Shown here one piece after another: positions 35,424 to 43,120 of a DNA stretch of 64,000 bases. Positions within the stretch are counted from its first letter, which is position 1. Every line of letters begins with the position of its first letter. The stretch covers positions 1-64,000 of the forward strand of contig JAZUQQ010000044.1 of NCBI GenBank assembly GCA_045605765.1, read 5' to 3'. The notes beneath the pieces are model-generated. The model was given only the letters and a program-made list of their open reading frames with translations, was not told the origin of the DNA and made no database searches. The DNA comes from SIG672 sp045605765 (lineage in GTDB: Bacteria > Bacillota > Clostridia > Oscillospirales > CAG-272). The position numbers and the translations under genes are program-made.

Positions 35424-36548
35424 TCATTCTCCAAGCTTTCTTATATCAACGACCTTCGAGCATCTTATTTCGCTCGGCTTTTCCCTGCCAGACATCACGC
35501 TTTCTCCGTTTGCGCTCAGCTTCCTTACCGCGTCAAATATTTCGGCGGGCGTGTTATTTTCCCCGTAAATAAGGAAAATATCGGCATCGTTATCGGCGCT
35601 TCTCTCGTCAAGACGTTCGAGCAGATCGAGATATACGGCAAAGCCGATAGCTTCGCCCTCACGTCCCATCTTTGACAGCAGACTGTCGTATCTTCCACCC
35701 GAAAGCACTCTGGTCGGGATCTTATCTATAAATCCTCTGAATGCTATTCCGCTGTAATAGTGCATATCGTTTATGCCCGAAAAATCTATCCAGACCTTGG
35801 ACGCTTCTCCGCTCTTTTTGAGGGTTTCGCAGATAAACGTGAGCTCGGCAAGAGCCTGCTTTGCTCTGTCAGTCAGACATATTTCGGGAAGAAAAGGAAG
35901 GACGTCCTCTATTTTTCCGTAAGCAGAAACGAGCTTTGCAAATCTTTCTTTGAGCTCCTCGGAAACACCTGCCTCTTCGCAAACGCTTGCCACGCCCGTG
36001 CGGTTTTTCTCTCCGATGCAGGAAAGCATCTTCACCTTGAGCGCACTCGAAAGTCCTGCCTCATCAAGAAGCGCAGAAAGAATTCCCATATGAGAAATAT
36101 CAAGTATGTAATTATCGCTTATCTCTGCAAGACTGCGCGTTGCAAGCATAATGACCTCGCATACGTTATAGCTGTCAAGCTTTCCGAAGCATTCGAGTCC
36201 GGTCTGCATTATCTCTGCAAAATCCCCGTGTCCGCCGACCGCGGATGCGCGGTAAACGGTCTCGTTATAATAGATTTTATTTACTCCCATAGGAGATTCG
36301 GGCGTGTTCTTGATTATCGAAAGAGTTACGTCCGGTTTGAGAGCGAGGAGCTTGCCACTCTCTCCCGTAAAGGTGATAACTCTGTCACTCACGAGAAAGT
36401 CCTTATTACGAACGTAAAGGTCGTACTCCTCGAACTTACTCATCTTGTACGGCTTATAGCCGAAGGCTCTGTAAAGTCCGCGCAGAGAAAGCGACACCCT
36501 CTCCTGAGCTTTGAATATATTTTCGTTTGTACGGATAATACCGTCCAT
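35424..36548 (-). CDS. hisZ: ATP phosphoribosyltransferase regulatory subunit
   Basis: 374 residues, class II aminoacyl-tRNA-synthetase-like (HisRS paralogue) without tRNA function. Motif-like regions: VITFTGESGKLLALKPDVT, MQTGLECFG and YYSGIAFRGF. Allosteric partner of short HisG, sensing histidine. First gene of the operon; GAAAGGC lies before ATG 36548, and the open frame upstream to 36596 overlaps the promoter. Confidence 0.93.
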   Translation of the reverse strand: MDGIIRTNENIFKAQERVSLSLRGLYRAFGYKPYKMSKFEEYDLYVRNKDFLVSDRVITFTGESGKLLALKPDVTLSIIKNTPESPMGVNKIYYNETVYRASAVGGHGDFAEIMQTGLECFGKLDSYNVCEVIMLATRSLAEISDNYILDISHMGILSALLDEAGLSSALKVKMLSCIGEKNRTGVASVCEEAGVSEELKERFAKLVSAYGKIEDVLPFLPEICLTDRAKQALAELTFICETLKKSGEASKVWIDFSGINDMHYYSGIAFRGFIDKIPTRVLSGGRYDSLLSKMGREGEAIGFAVYLDLLERLDERSADNDADIFLIYGENNTPAEIFDAVRKLSANGESVMSGREKPSEIRCSKVVDIRKLGE

Positions 36549-36586
36549 TTTATTATCTGCCTTTCGCTTTTGTCTTTGATATTGGT

Positions 36587-36615
36587 ATTTTATCACTTTA
36601 AAGCGATAAAGTCAA
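36587..36615 (-). promoter_or_regulatory. Promoter of the histidine operon with operator-like palindrome
   Basis: Minus strand TTGACT (36610-36615), 17 bases, TAAAAT (36587-36592). A 22-base palindrome, TTTATCAC-TTTAAA-GCGATAAA with one mismatch pair, occupies 36589-36610, that is, the whole spacer. It is an ideal repressor site; the regulator is unknown. Confidence 0.75.
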
Positions 36616-36641
36616 TATGAATATTATACAAATTTTGAGCA

Positions 36642-36665
36642 TTTTATATGTGAATTCATATAAAA
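36642..36665. repeat. Inverted repeat between pyrI and the his promoter
   Basis: TTTTATATG, six bases, CATATAAAA; perfect nine-base arms about 30 bases upstream of the his -35. It could be a second operator or an upstream activating site. Confidence 0.5.
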
Positions 36666-36677
36666 CTCATAAAATCG

Positions 36678-36700
36678 GTAGGCTTTTCCGAAAATCCTAC
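36678..36700 (-). terminator. Possible terminator of the pyrimidine operon
   Basis: GTAGG/CCTAC hairpin with inner TTTTC/GAAAA pairing, overlapping the pyrI stop; followed on the minus strand by GATTTTAT. Weak T run. Confidence 0.4.
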
Positions 36701-37125
36701 GCGTTCTCGCCCGATGCCGCGCTCTCGCAGTAGATACAGCGGTACTCTGCCTCATCTCTGTCTGTAAGGACGAATATCTGAGGAAGCTCCTGCTCCACGG
36801 TGGTTATGCATCTGGGGTTACGGCAAGCGACCACGTTCACAAGCCTTTCGGGCAGGGACGCCTTTTTCTTTTCGACAAGAATACCATCCCTAATTATATT
36901 TATAGTGGCGCCTGGGGTGATGTATCCGAGCATATCGGTATCAAGACTTATCGACTCGGCAATTTTAATGATGTCCTTTTTGCCCATTTTCGAGCTTGCG
37001 GCGTTCTTTATAATGGCGATGTGGCAATCGAACTTGTCAAGTCCGAGAAGACTATATACTTCCATACCCTTGCCCGCTCTTATATGGTCTATAACTATTC
37101 CGTTTTTGATAGAATCTATATTCAT
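36697..37125 (-). CDS. pyrI: Aspartate carbamoyltransferase regulatory chain
   Basis: 142 residues. N-terminal allosteric part GIVIDHIRAGKG; C-terminal zinc ribbon with CRNPRC and CIYC, the four cysteines that contact PyrB. Binds CTP/ATP to tune the catalytic chain. It overlaps pyrB by one base. Last gene of the pyrimidine operon. Confidence 0.94.
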   Translation of the reverse strand: MNIDSIKNGIVIDHIRAGKGMEVYSLLGLDKFDCHIAIIKNAASSKMGKKDIIKIAESISLDTDMLGYITPGATINIIRDGILVEKKKASLPERLVNVVACRNPRCITTVEQELPQIFVLTDRDEAEYRCIYCESAASGENA

Positions 37126-38042
37126 TATTTATCTGCCTCCGAAAGAAGTTTGAGTATAAGCGCCATTCTCATATATTTTCCGTTAAGAACCTGCTTGAAG
37201 TAGCACGCTCTCGGATCCTTGTCCACCGCAACGCTTATTTCGTTTACGCGCGGAAGGGGATGCATTACTATCATATCGCTCTTTGCGGGAGCAAGCTTTT
37301 CGGGAGTGAGGATATAACTGTCTTTAAGTCTAAGATATTCCTCCTCGTTAAAGAATCTCTCCTGCTGAACTCTCGTCATATAGAGTATATCAAGCTCGGG
37401 CATTACCGACATAAGATCGGAAGTCTGCTTATAGGGAACTCCGTTTTTGTCAAGTTCTTTCGTGACGTATTCGGGAACTCTCAGCTCGTCGGGAGAAACA
37501 AGGACGAATTTTACGCCCTTGTACCTTTCCATTGCCGCGATGAGCGAATGAACCGTTCTGCCGAATTTGAGATCCCCGCAAAATCCTACGGTAAGGTTTT
37601 CAAAGGTTCCCTTTTCTCTCGAAATCGTGAGCAGGTCGGCAAGAGTCTGCGTGGGGTGATTGTGTCCACCGTCACCCGCGTTTATAACGGGAATGCTCGC
37701 GTTCATCGCCGCCACAAGAGGCGCACCTTCCTTCGGGTGGCGCATTGCAATTATATCCGCATAGCAGGATATTACCTGCGCTGTATCTGCAACGCTTTCG
37801 CCCTTTGCGGCAGAGCTTGAAGCCGCACTTGCCATACTGAGAACGTTTCCGCCAAGCTCGTACATTGCCGCCTCAAATGAAAGACGGGTACGTGTGGACG
37901 GCTCGAAAAAGAGGGTCGCAAGCTTTTTGCCCTCGCATTTGTGCGCGTATTTTTCAGGGTTTGCGATAATGTCCTTAGCAACAGAAACAAGCTCGTCTAT
38001 TTCCGAGACCGAAAGCTCCTTTATGTCTATAACACTTCTCAT
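37125..38042 (-). CDS. pyrB: Aspartate carbamoyltransferase catalytic chain
   Basis: 305 residues; makes carbamoyl aspartate. The carbamoyl-phosphate loop FEPSTRTRLSFE and HPLPRVNEIS near the C-terminus separate it from ornithine carbamoyltransferase. Works with PyrI, encoded next. AAAGGTAAGG precedes the ATG. Confidence 0.96.
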   Translation of the reverse strand: MRSVIDIKELSVSEIDELVSVAKDIIANPEKYAHKCEGKKLATLFFEPSTRTRLSFEAAMYELGGNVLSMASAASSSAAKGESVADTAQVISCYADIIAMRHPKEGAPLVAAMNASIPVINAGDGGHNHPTQTLADLLTISREKGTFENLTVGFCGDLKFGRTVHSLIAAMERYKGVKFVLVSPDELRVPEYVTKELDKNGVPYKQTSDLMSVMPELDILYMTRVQQERFFNEEEYLRLKDSYILTPEKLAPAKSDMIVMHPLPRVNEISVAVDKDPRACYFKQVLNGKYMRMALILKLLSEADK

Positions 38043-38092
38043 TTTGTGACCTTACCTTTCGTTTTATTGTAAAAGCGTGATTTTATTTCCTA

Positions 38093-38746
38093 TTATCTGG
38101 CACCATTCACTGCCAGATAATTCTTGATGCGCTCTACATTTTCTTTGTTCGACTCATCCTCTTCGAGGTACTCGATGATGTCGTAAACGTCAACTATCGA
38201 ATATACAGGGAAGCCGAAGCTGTCTTCTATCTCCTGCATCGCGCCCTTCTCGGTCTGACCTTTTTCCTTACGGTCAACCATTATAAAGGTTGCGGCAACC
38301 TTCGTTCCTTCAAGGCGAGAAAGTATCTCCATACTCTCACGGATAGCCGTTCCTGCCGTGATAACGTCCTCGATAATGACGATCTCCTCGCCGGCGGTGG
38401 GTACGTATCCGACGAAAACTCCGCCCTCGCCGTGATCCTTTACCTCTTTACGGTTAAAGAAGAAGGGAACGTTGAGGTGTTTTTTCGACAGCGCGACTGC
38501 CGCCGATACCGCGAGCGAAATGCCCTTGTATGCAGGTCCGTAAAGGACCGCCTTCTTTGCGCCGAGCTTTTCAAAGTACGCCTTTGCGTAGAACTCGCCG
38601 AGCTTTGCGATGTCATCGCCCGTCTTTATCATTCCCGCATTGATGAAATAGGGTATCTTTCTGCCGCTTTTTGCGGTAAAATCTCCGAATTTGAGCACTC
38701 CCGCGCTCTCTAAAAATTGTATAAACTCTCTCTTGTAGCCTTCCAT
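38093..38746 (-). CDS. pyrE: Orotate phosphoribosyltransferase
   Basis: 217 residues. PRPP-binding motif VIIEDVITAGTAI and FNRKEVKDHGEGG hood. Converts orotate to OMP. CGGAGGA precedes the ATG. Separated from PyrF by the Na/Pi transporter gene. Confidence 0.95.
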   Translation of the reverse strand: MEGYKREFIQFLESAGVLKFGDFTAKSGRKIPYFINAGMIKTGDDIAKLGEFYAKAYFEKLGAKKAVLYGPAYKGISLAVSAAVALSKKHLNVPFFFNRKEVKDHGEGGVFVGYVPTAGEEIVIIEDVITAGTAIRESMEILSRLEGTKVAATFIMVDRKEKGQTEKGAMQEIEDSFGFPVYSIVDVYDIIEYLEEDESNKENVERIKNYLAVNGAR

Positions 38747-38779
38747 TTTATATTCCTCCGTTTAAATATGTAATCCTGC

Positions 38780-40471
38780 TCATGCGTCCGTTTTCTGCGA
38801 ACCTGTGGGGTTGAGTATGCTGTATCCGACGTTTACAAGGTGGTCTGCAACTCTTTCAAGTCCAACGACCGCACTTGAAAAATAAGGACTGTGGTCAACC
38901 GAGCAGTGACCGTCAGCAAGGCGGGCAAAGTGGCTTGCGCTAAGCGCGCGCTTCATTTCATCGGTCTCCTCTTCAAGAGAGGTCAGCTCGGCAAGACGCT
39001 CGCTGTTAAGATTTTCAAACGCGTCCTTCGAGATATCGAACATCTTTTCAACGGTAGAGCAAAGCTCGGAAAGCTCCTTTACTGCCTCGTCCGAGAAGGT
39101 AAGCTCTTTTTCCTGCATTTCCGCGCCTATCTCGTAGAAGTTTTCGGCGTGGTCGCCTATTCTTTCAAGGTCGTTAAGCACGTGGAAGTACGAGCCGATC
39201 GCCGTTTCCTCACTTGCGCCGTTAACCTCACCCGAAAGCTTTATAAGGAATCTTGTAAGTGCTCCGTTGGTAAAGTCGATAATCGCTTCATTTTCTATTA
39301 TCTTCTCTTTGCCTACACCGCTTCCGCTGCGCAGAGATTCAAAGGAAAGCACCGTGTTTTCATAGGCAAGGCTAAGCATATAATCCATTTCCTTCTTAAC
39401 CTGACCGAGTGCGACAGAGGGAACTGCAAGCATATGCTCGTCCACGAATTTAAGAGAGCGTGTTTTCTGTGCATTTTTCTTGTCTTTGATAACAAGCTTT
39501 GAGAATCCAACGAGCTGTTTTACGAAGGGAAGCATTATAAGCGAGTTTGTAACGTTAAATATAACGTGGAAGAGGGATACTCTCAGTTGTACCGACATAA
39601 CGTCGTTGTCGTTAGGGAATATCGTGGTAAGAAATGTTACCATTTCGTCCTTGAATATCCACATAGTTGCGGTAAACAGCACCGCACCGACGGCGTTGAA
39701 GGTGAAGTGGATAAGAGCGACTCGCTTTGCATCAGTCTTTCCGCCCACAGCCGCAAGAAGTGCGGTCACGCAGGTGCCGACGTTGGCGCCGATAACCAGG
39801 AAAATGGCAAGATTAAGATTGATAGCGCCTGCTCCGACCATAGTGATGATAACACCCGTAGCGGCGGACGAGGACTGAATTAGCGCAGTAAAGAATACTC
39901 CGATAAACACGAGAAGAAGGGGCGCAATACCGCGAACACCGGGCGACATAACCGCCTCAGATGCCTTCTGGAACATATCGAGAACCTCTGCGCTTCTGAA
40001 CGCCTGTTCAGATCCCATTATTTCAAGACCCACGAATATAAGTCCGAGACCGCCGATAAGACTGCCGAGCAGCTTTACCTTTTCCTTTTTGGCAAAGCCC
40101 ATCATTATACCCGCGAAGGCAAAGAGGTACATCGCCATATTGAAATAGTCGTTTTTAAGAGAAACGAGAAGTCCGGTTACGGTAGTACCGATCTTTGCGC
40201 CGAGCAGTATCGGAGTCGCCTGCACAAGAGACATAACGCCTGCACTGACAAGACCGATCACCATTACCGAGGTGGCAGACGAGGACTGAATAATGGCGGT
40301 AACACCCGCACCTACTGTCAGACCCGAGAAGCGATTGTTGCTGATCTTTCCGAGAAATTTCTTCATTCCGCTTCCCGCACTTCTTTCGAGCGCGTCACCC
40401 ATAAAGTTCATACCTACGATGAATACGCCGACTCCTGCGAGGAGCCATATCAAACTGCTTATAAGTGCCAT
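38780..40471 (-). CDS. Na/Pi cotransporter family protein with PhoU-like domain
   Basis: 563 residues. Two inverted repeats each contain the QSSSA motif (IIQSSSATSVMVIGLVSAG and LIQSSSAATGVIITMVGAG) typical of NptA/type II Na/phosphate carriers. From about 350 a helical PhoU-like domain follows (LNDLERIGDHAENF, GLERVADHLVNVGY). Imports phosphate with Na+, or may sense phosphate through PhoU. It sits inside the pyrimidine operon between pyrF and pyrE, which is odd for function but plausible because PRPP and nucleotide synthesis need phosphate (inference). Confidence 0.9.
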   Translation of the reverse strand: MALISSLIWLLAGVGVFIVGMNFMGDALERSAGSGMKKFLGKISNNRFSGLTVGAGVTAIIQSSSATSVMVIGLVSAGVMSLVQATPILLGAKIGTTVTGLLVSLKNDYFNMAMYLFAFAGIMMGFAKKEKVKLLGSLIGGLGLIFVGLEIMGSEQAFRSAEVLDMFQKASEAVMSPGVRGIAPLLLVFIGVFFTALIQSSSAATGVIITMVGAGAINLNLAIFLVIGANVGTCVTALLAAVGGKTDAKRVALIHFTFNAVGAVLFTATMWIFKDEMVTFLTTIFPNDNDVMSVQLRVSLFHVIFNVTNSLIMLPFVKQLVGFSKLVIKDKKNAQKTRSLKFVDEHMLAVPSVALGQVKKEMDYMLSLAYENTVLSFESLRSGSGVGKEKIIENEAIIDFTNGALTRFLIKLSGEVNGASEETAIGSYFHVLNDLERIGDHAENFYEIGAEMQEKELTFSDEAVKELSELCSTVEKMFDISKDAFENLNSERLAELTSLEEETDEMKRALSASHFARLADGHCSVDHSPYFSSAVVGLERVADHLVNVGYSILNPTGSQKTDA

Positions 40472-40534
40472 ATAATTTCCTTTCTTTTATGACGTCTGTT
40501 CTTCCTTGTGTTCTTTTAAAACCAAGTATATTCT

Positions 40535-40612
40535 TTTGTTTTTAAAGTTTTTGAGGTTCTTAGGAACTTTTTTCAAAAAGTTCCTAAGCGGGGTCCTAAG
40601 GGTCGGCGCCCC
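40535..40612 (-). repeat. Palindromic repeat, 3' module after pyrF
   Basis: Minus strand, from the TAA of pyrF: a GC-rich hairpin (GGGGCGCCGACCC region), then a perfect palindrome with arms CTTAGGAACTTTTT and AAAAAGTTCCTAAG, then CCTCAAAAACTTTA. The GC-rich part with the T run could terminate, yet operon genes follow. Confidence 0.8.
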
Positions 40613-41311
40613 TTAGTCGCAGAACTCCTTAATGCATCTCTCATATGCGGCAACCGGATCCTCTGCTGCGGTAATCGGGCGTCCGACGACAATATAGTCA
40701 GAGCCGATCTCCTTTGCCTGTGCGGGAGTCATAACTCTCTTTTGGTCGCCGATATCTCCGTCCGCAAATCTTACGCCGGGAGTTACGGTAACAAAATCCT
40801 TGCCGCAACGGTCGTGTACCTTGCCCGCTTCAAGAGGCGAGCAAACGACGCCGTCAAGACCTGCAAGCTTCGCATTGTGAGCGTAGTGCATAACGACCTC
40901 GTCTATCGGCTCTTTTATAAGAAGATCGTTTTCCATAGACGCCTGATCAGTAGAAGTAAGCTGAGTTACCGCGATAAGCATCGGTCTCGTGCCGTCCTCG
41001 CGGGTGAGTCCTTCGATAGCCGCCTCCATCATGCGGACAGTTCCGCCCGCGTGAAGATTAGTCATATCAACGTCAAGGCGAGAAAGGACTGCCATAGCCT
41101 TTTTTACCGTGTTGGGTATATCGTGAAGTTTAAGGTCGAGGAATATCTTATGTCCTCTTTTCTTTATTTCCTTTACTATCGAGGGTCCCTCTGCGTAGTA
41201 AAGCTCCATTCCTATCTTGACAAACGGCTTTCTTCCCGTGAATTTATCAAGAAATGCAAATGTTTTTTCCGCGCTGTCAAAGTCACACGCGATGATTACG
41301 TCTTTTCCCAT
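40613..41311 (-). CDS. pyrF: Orotidine 5'-phosphate decarboxylase
   Basis: 232 residues, TIM barrel. Catalytic DLKLHDIPNTV holds the Lys-Asp pair; VTPGVRFADGD and VVGRPITAAEDP bind phosphate. Makes UMP. ATG overlaps the pyrD TAA (TAATG). Its stop abuts the 3' repeat module. Confidence 0.96.
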   Translation of the reverse strand: MGKDVIIACDFDSAEKTFAFLDKFTGRKPFVKIGMELYYAEGPSIVKEIKKRGHKIFLDLKLHDIPNTVKKAMAVLSRLDVDMTNLHAGGTVRMMEAAIEGLTREDGTRPMLIAVTQLTSTDQASMENDLLIKEPIDEVVMHYAHNAKLAGLDGVVCSPLEAGKVHDRCGKDFVTVTPGVRFADGDIGDQKRVMTPAQAKEIGSDYIVVGRPITAAEDPVAAYERCIKEFCD

Positions 41312-42222
41312 TATCTTACTCCTCCTATTATATCTTTGAGATCATCTATTTTATATTTTTCCATTACGCGAGGAAGCTCCTCGATAATGTCTCTACACGC
41401 ATAAGGGTTTATAAGGTTTGCCGCGCCGACCTCGACCGCGCTCGCGCCCGCGAGCATCATTTCAACAACGTCCTCTGCGCTCGAAACGCCGCCCATTCCG
41501 ACGACCGGAATTTTAACCGCGTTTGCGACCTGATATACCATTCTCACTGCCACGGGGAAGATCGCCGCGCCCGAAAATCCACCCATTTTATTGGCGATCA
41601 CAGGACGTCTTGTGCGAAGGTCTATTCTCATTCCGAGTAGGGTGTTTATAAGGCTGATGCCGTCTGCGCCCGCCTCCTCGCACGCCTTTGCTATCGAAAC
41701 TATATCGGTGACGTTAGGCGAAAGCTTGATTATAACAGGCTTCGTAGTGACCTTCTTTACTGCCCTCGTGACCTCTGCCGCCGCCTCGGGCGAGGTTCCG
41801 AAGGACATTCCGCCTCCGTGTACGTTGGGACAGCTCACGTTGACTTCAAGCCAGCCGACCTGCTCGCATTTATCGAGCTTTTCGCAGGTATAGACGTACT
41901 CGTCGACAGAAAATCCCGATACGTTAGCCATAACCGGCTTATTAAAGCATTTTTTAAGCTTCGGGAGCTCCTCGGAAATTACCTTTTCAACTCCCGGATT
42001 TTGCAGTCCGACAGAGTTTATCATTCCCATCGGACACTCGGCAATTCGAGGTGTGGGATTTCCGAATCTCGGATCCTTCGTCGTTCCCTTAAAGGAAAAC
42101 GTACCTAGAATATTTATGTCGTAGAGCTCGGCAAATTCGTATCCAAAGCCGTAAGTTCCGCTTGCCGGAATTATCGGGTTATCGAGCTCGATACCGCAAA
42201 GATTTACGCTCATTTTTGCCAT
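41311..42222 (-). CDS. pyrD: Dihydroorotate dehydrogenase, class 1B catalytic subunit
   Basis: 303 residues. IPASGTYGFGYEF at the N-terminus and the catalytic Cys in EVNVSCPNVHGGG mark the NAD-linked 1B type, which works with PyrK. GGGAGGAAA lies before ATG 42222. It overlaps pyrK by 13 bases. Confidence 0.96.
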   Translation of the reverse strand: MAKMSVNLCGIELDNPIIPASGTYGFGYEFAELYDINILGTFSFKGTTKDPRFGNPTPRIAECPMGMINSVGLQNPGVEKVISEELPKLKKCFNKPVMANVSGFSVDEYVYTCEKLDKCEQVGWLEVNVSCPNVHGGGMSFGTSPEAAAEVTRAVKKVTTKPVIIKLSPNVTDIVSIAKACEEAGADGISLINTLLGMRIDLRTRRPVIANKMGGFSGAAIFPVAVRMVYQVANAVKIPVVGMGGVSSAEDVVEMMLAGASAVEVGAANLINPYACRDIIEELPRVMEKYKIDDLKDIIGGVR

Positions 42223-42950
42223 AATATTTCCTCCCTGCAAAGAATAGGTCCGTCCTTACATATACGTTTATATCCGGTGACCGTTTTGCACGAGCATCCC
42301 ATGCAAGCGCCAAATCCGCAGCCCATTCGCTCCTCAAAGCTGAACTGCGCAGGGCAGTCAGTTGCTTTGTAAAGTGCTTTAAGCATCGGCTCGGGACCGC
42401 AGGTCATTATCGAGGAATAGTCGCCGACGCTTTCGAGTGCATCGGTAACAAAGCCCTTTATTCCCAGGCTTCCGTCTACTGTGGTTACGGTAAAGCTCAC
42501 GCCGAGATTTTCAAATTCGTCTTTATAAAAGACCTCGTCCGCGCTTCCGAACCCTGCGATGACCTTGACCTTTTTCCCTGCCTTAGATAGCTCTTTTGCG
42601 AGCAGATACATCGGGGGAAGTCCGACTCCTCCGCCGACAAGCAGAGGTCTGTCTCCGCTTTTTTCAAGGTCGTAGCCGTTTCCGAGTCCTGTGAGAATAT
42701 CGAGGCTTTCTCCGCCGATCATTTCGGACATCTTATCAGTTCCCTTGCCGACCACCTTATAAATAAGCGTAAGAATATTTCCTTCGACGTCGCATACCGA
42801 GATAGGTCTGCGAAGATAAAATCCGTCGAGGCGAATATTTACAAACTGTCCGGGTGCGGTAATATGCGAGTTATCGCCCGAAAGCTTCATTTCAAACGTG
42901 TTTTTCGCAACCATTCGGTTCGAAATCACTCTAAAAATCGACTGCTTCAT
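42210..42950 (-). CDS. pyrK: Dihydroorotate dehydrogenase electron-transfer subunit
   Basis: 246 residues. FAD-binding RRPISVCD, NAD-binding LVGGGVGLPPMYLLAKEL and a C-terminal 2Fe-2S site CGFGACMGCSCK...CKDGPILC. Passes electrons from dihydroorotate to NAD+. This is the clearest case of start codon placed ten bases after a hairpin with AGGAGGG on the other side. Confidence 0.95.
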   Translation of the reverse strand: MKQSIFRVISNRMVAKNTFEMKLSGDNSHITAPGQFVNIRLDGFYLRRPISVCDVEGNILTLIYKVVGKGTDKMSEMIGGESLDILTGLGNGYDLEKSGDRPLLVGGGVGLPPMYLLAKELSKAGKKVKVIAGFGSADEVFYKDEFENLGVSFTVTTVDGSLGIKGFVTDALESVGDYSSIMTCGPEPMLKALYKATDCPAQFSFEERMGCGFGACMGCSCKTVTGYKRICKDGPILCREEILWQK

Positions 42951-43120
42951 TTTTTCTTTTGGAAACCCTTTTGTGAAAAGGGTTTCCTTACCCTCCTAAA
43001 ACATTTTGTGAGACAACTTTTTGAAAAAAGTTTTCTCACACTCTTTCAAAAACTTTACTAAAAGGTTTTGCTTGCTTGTGTGTACTTGTCAAATAAAGTT
43101 TTTGGCGAGTCGAAAACGAT
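42951..43120 (-). repeat. Composite palindromic repeats between carB and pyrK
   Basis: Minus strand: GCCAAAAACTTTA soon after the carB stop, about 30 bases, TAGTAAAGTTTTTGAAAG, hairpin 1 (arms GTGAGAAAACTTTTT and AAAAAGTTGTCTCAC), TTTTAGGAGGGTA (AGGAGGG at 42991-42997), hairpin 2 (42961-42987, arms GGAAACCCTTTT and AAAAGGGTTTCC), then AAAAGAAAAA and the pyrK ATG. The most complete and least decayed copy. Confidence 0.9.

Noticed and set aside
36549..36596. Longer HisZ start
   Set aside because: The extra codons overlap the his promoter -10; ATG 36548 has GAAAGGC before it and starts the family-typical sequence.
40535..40612. Terminator splitting the pyr operon after pyrF
   Set aside because: Not fully excluded, but the same repeat type lies inside other operons, and no new promoter is evident before the Na/Pi gene.
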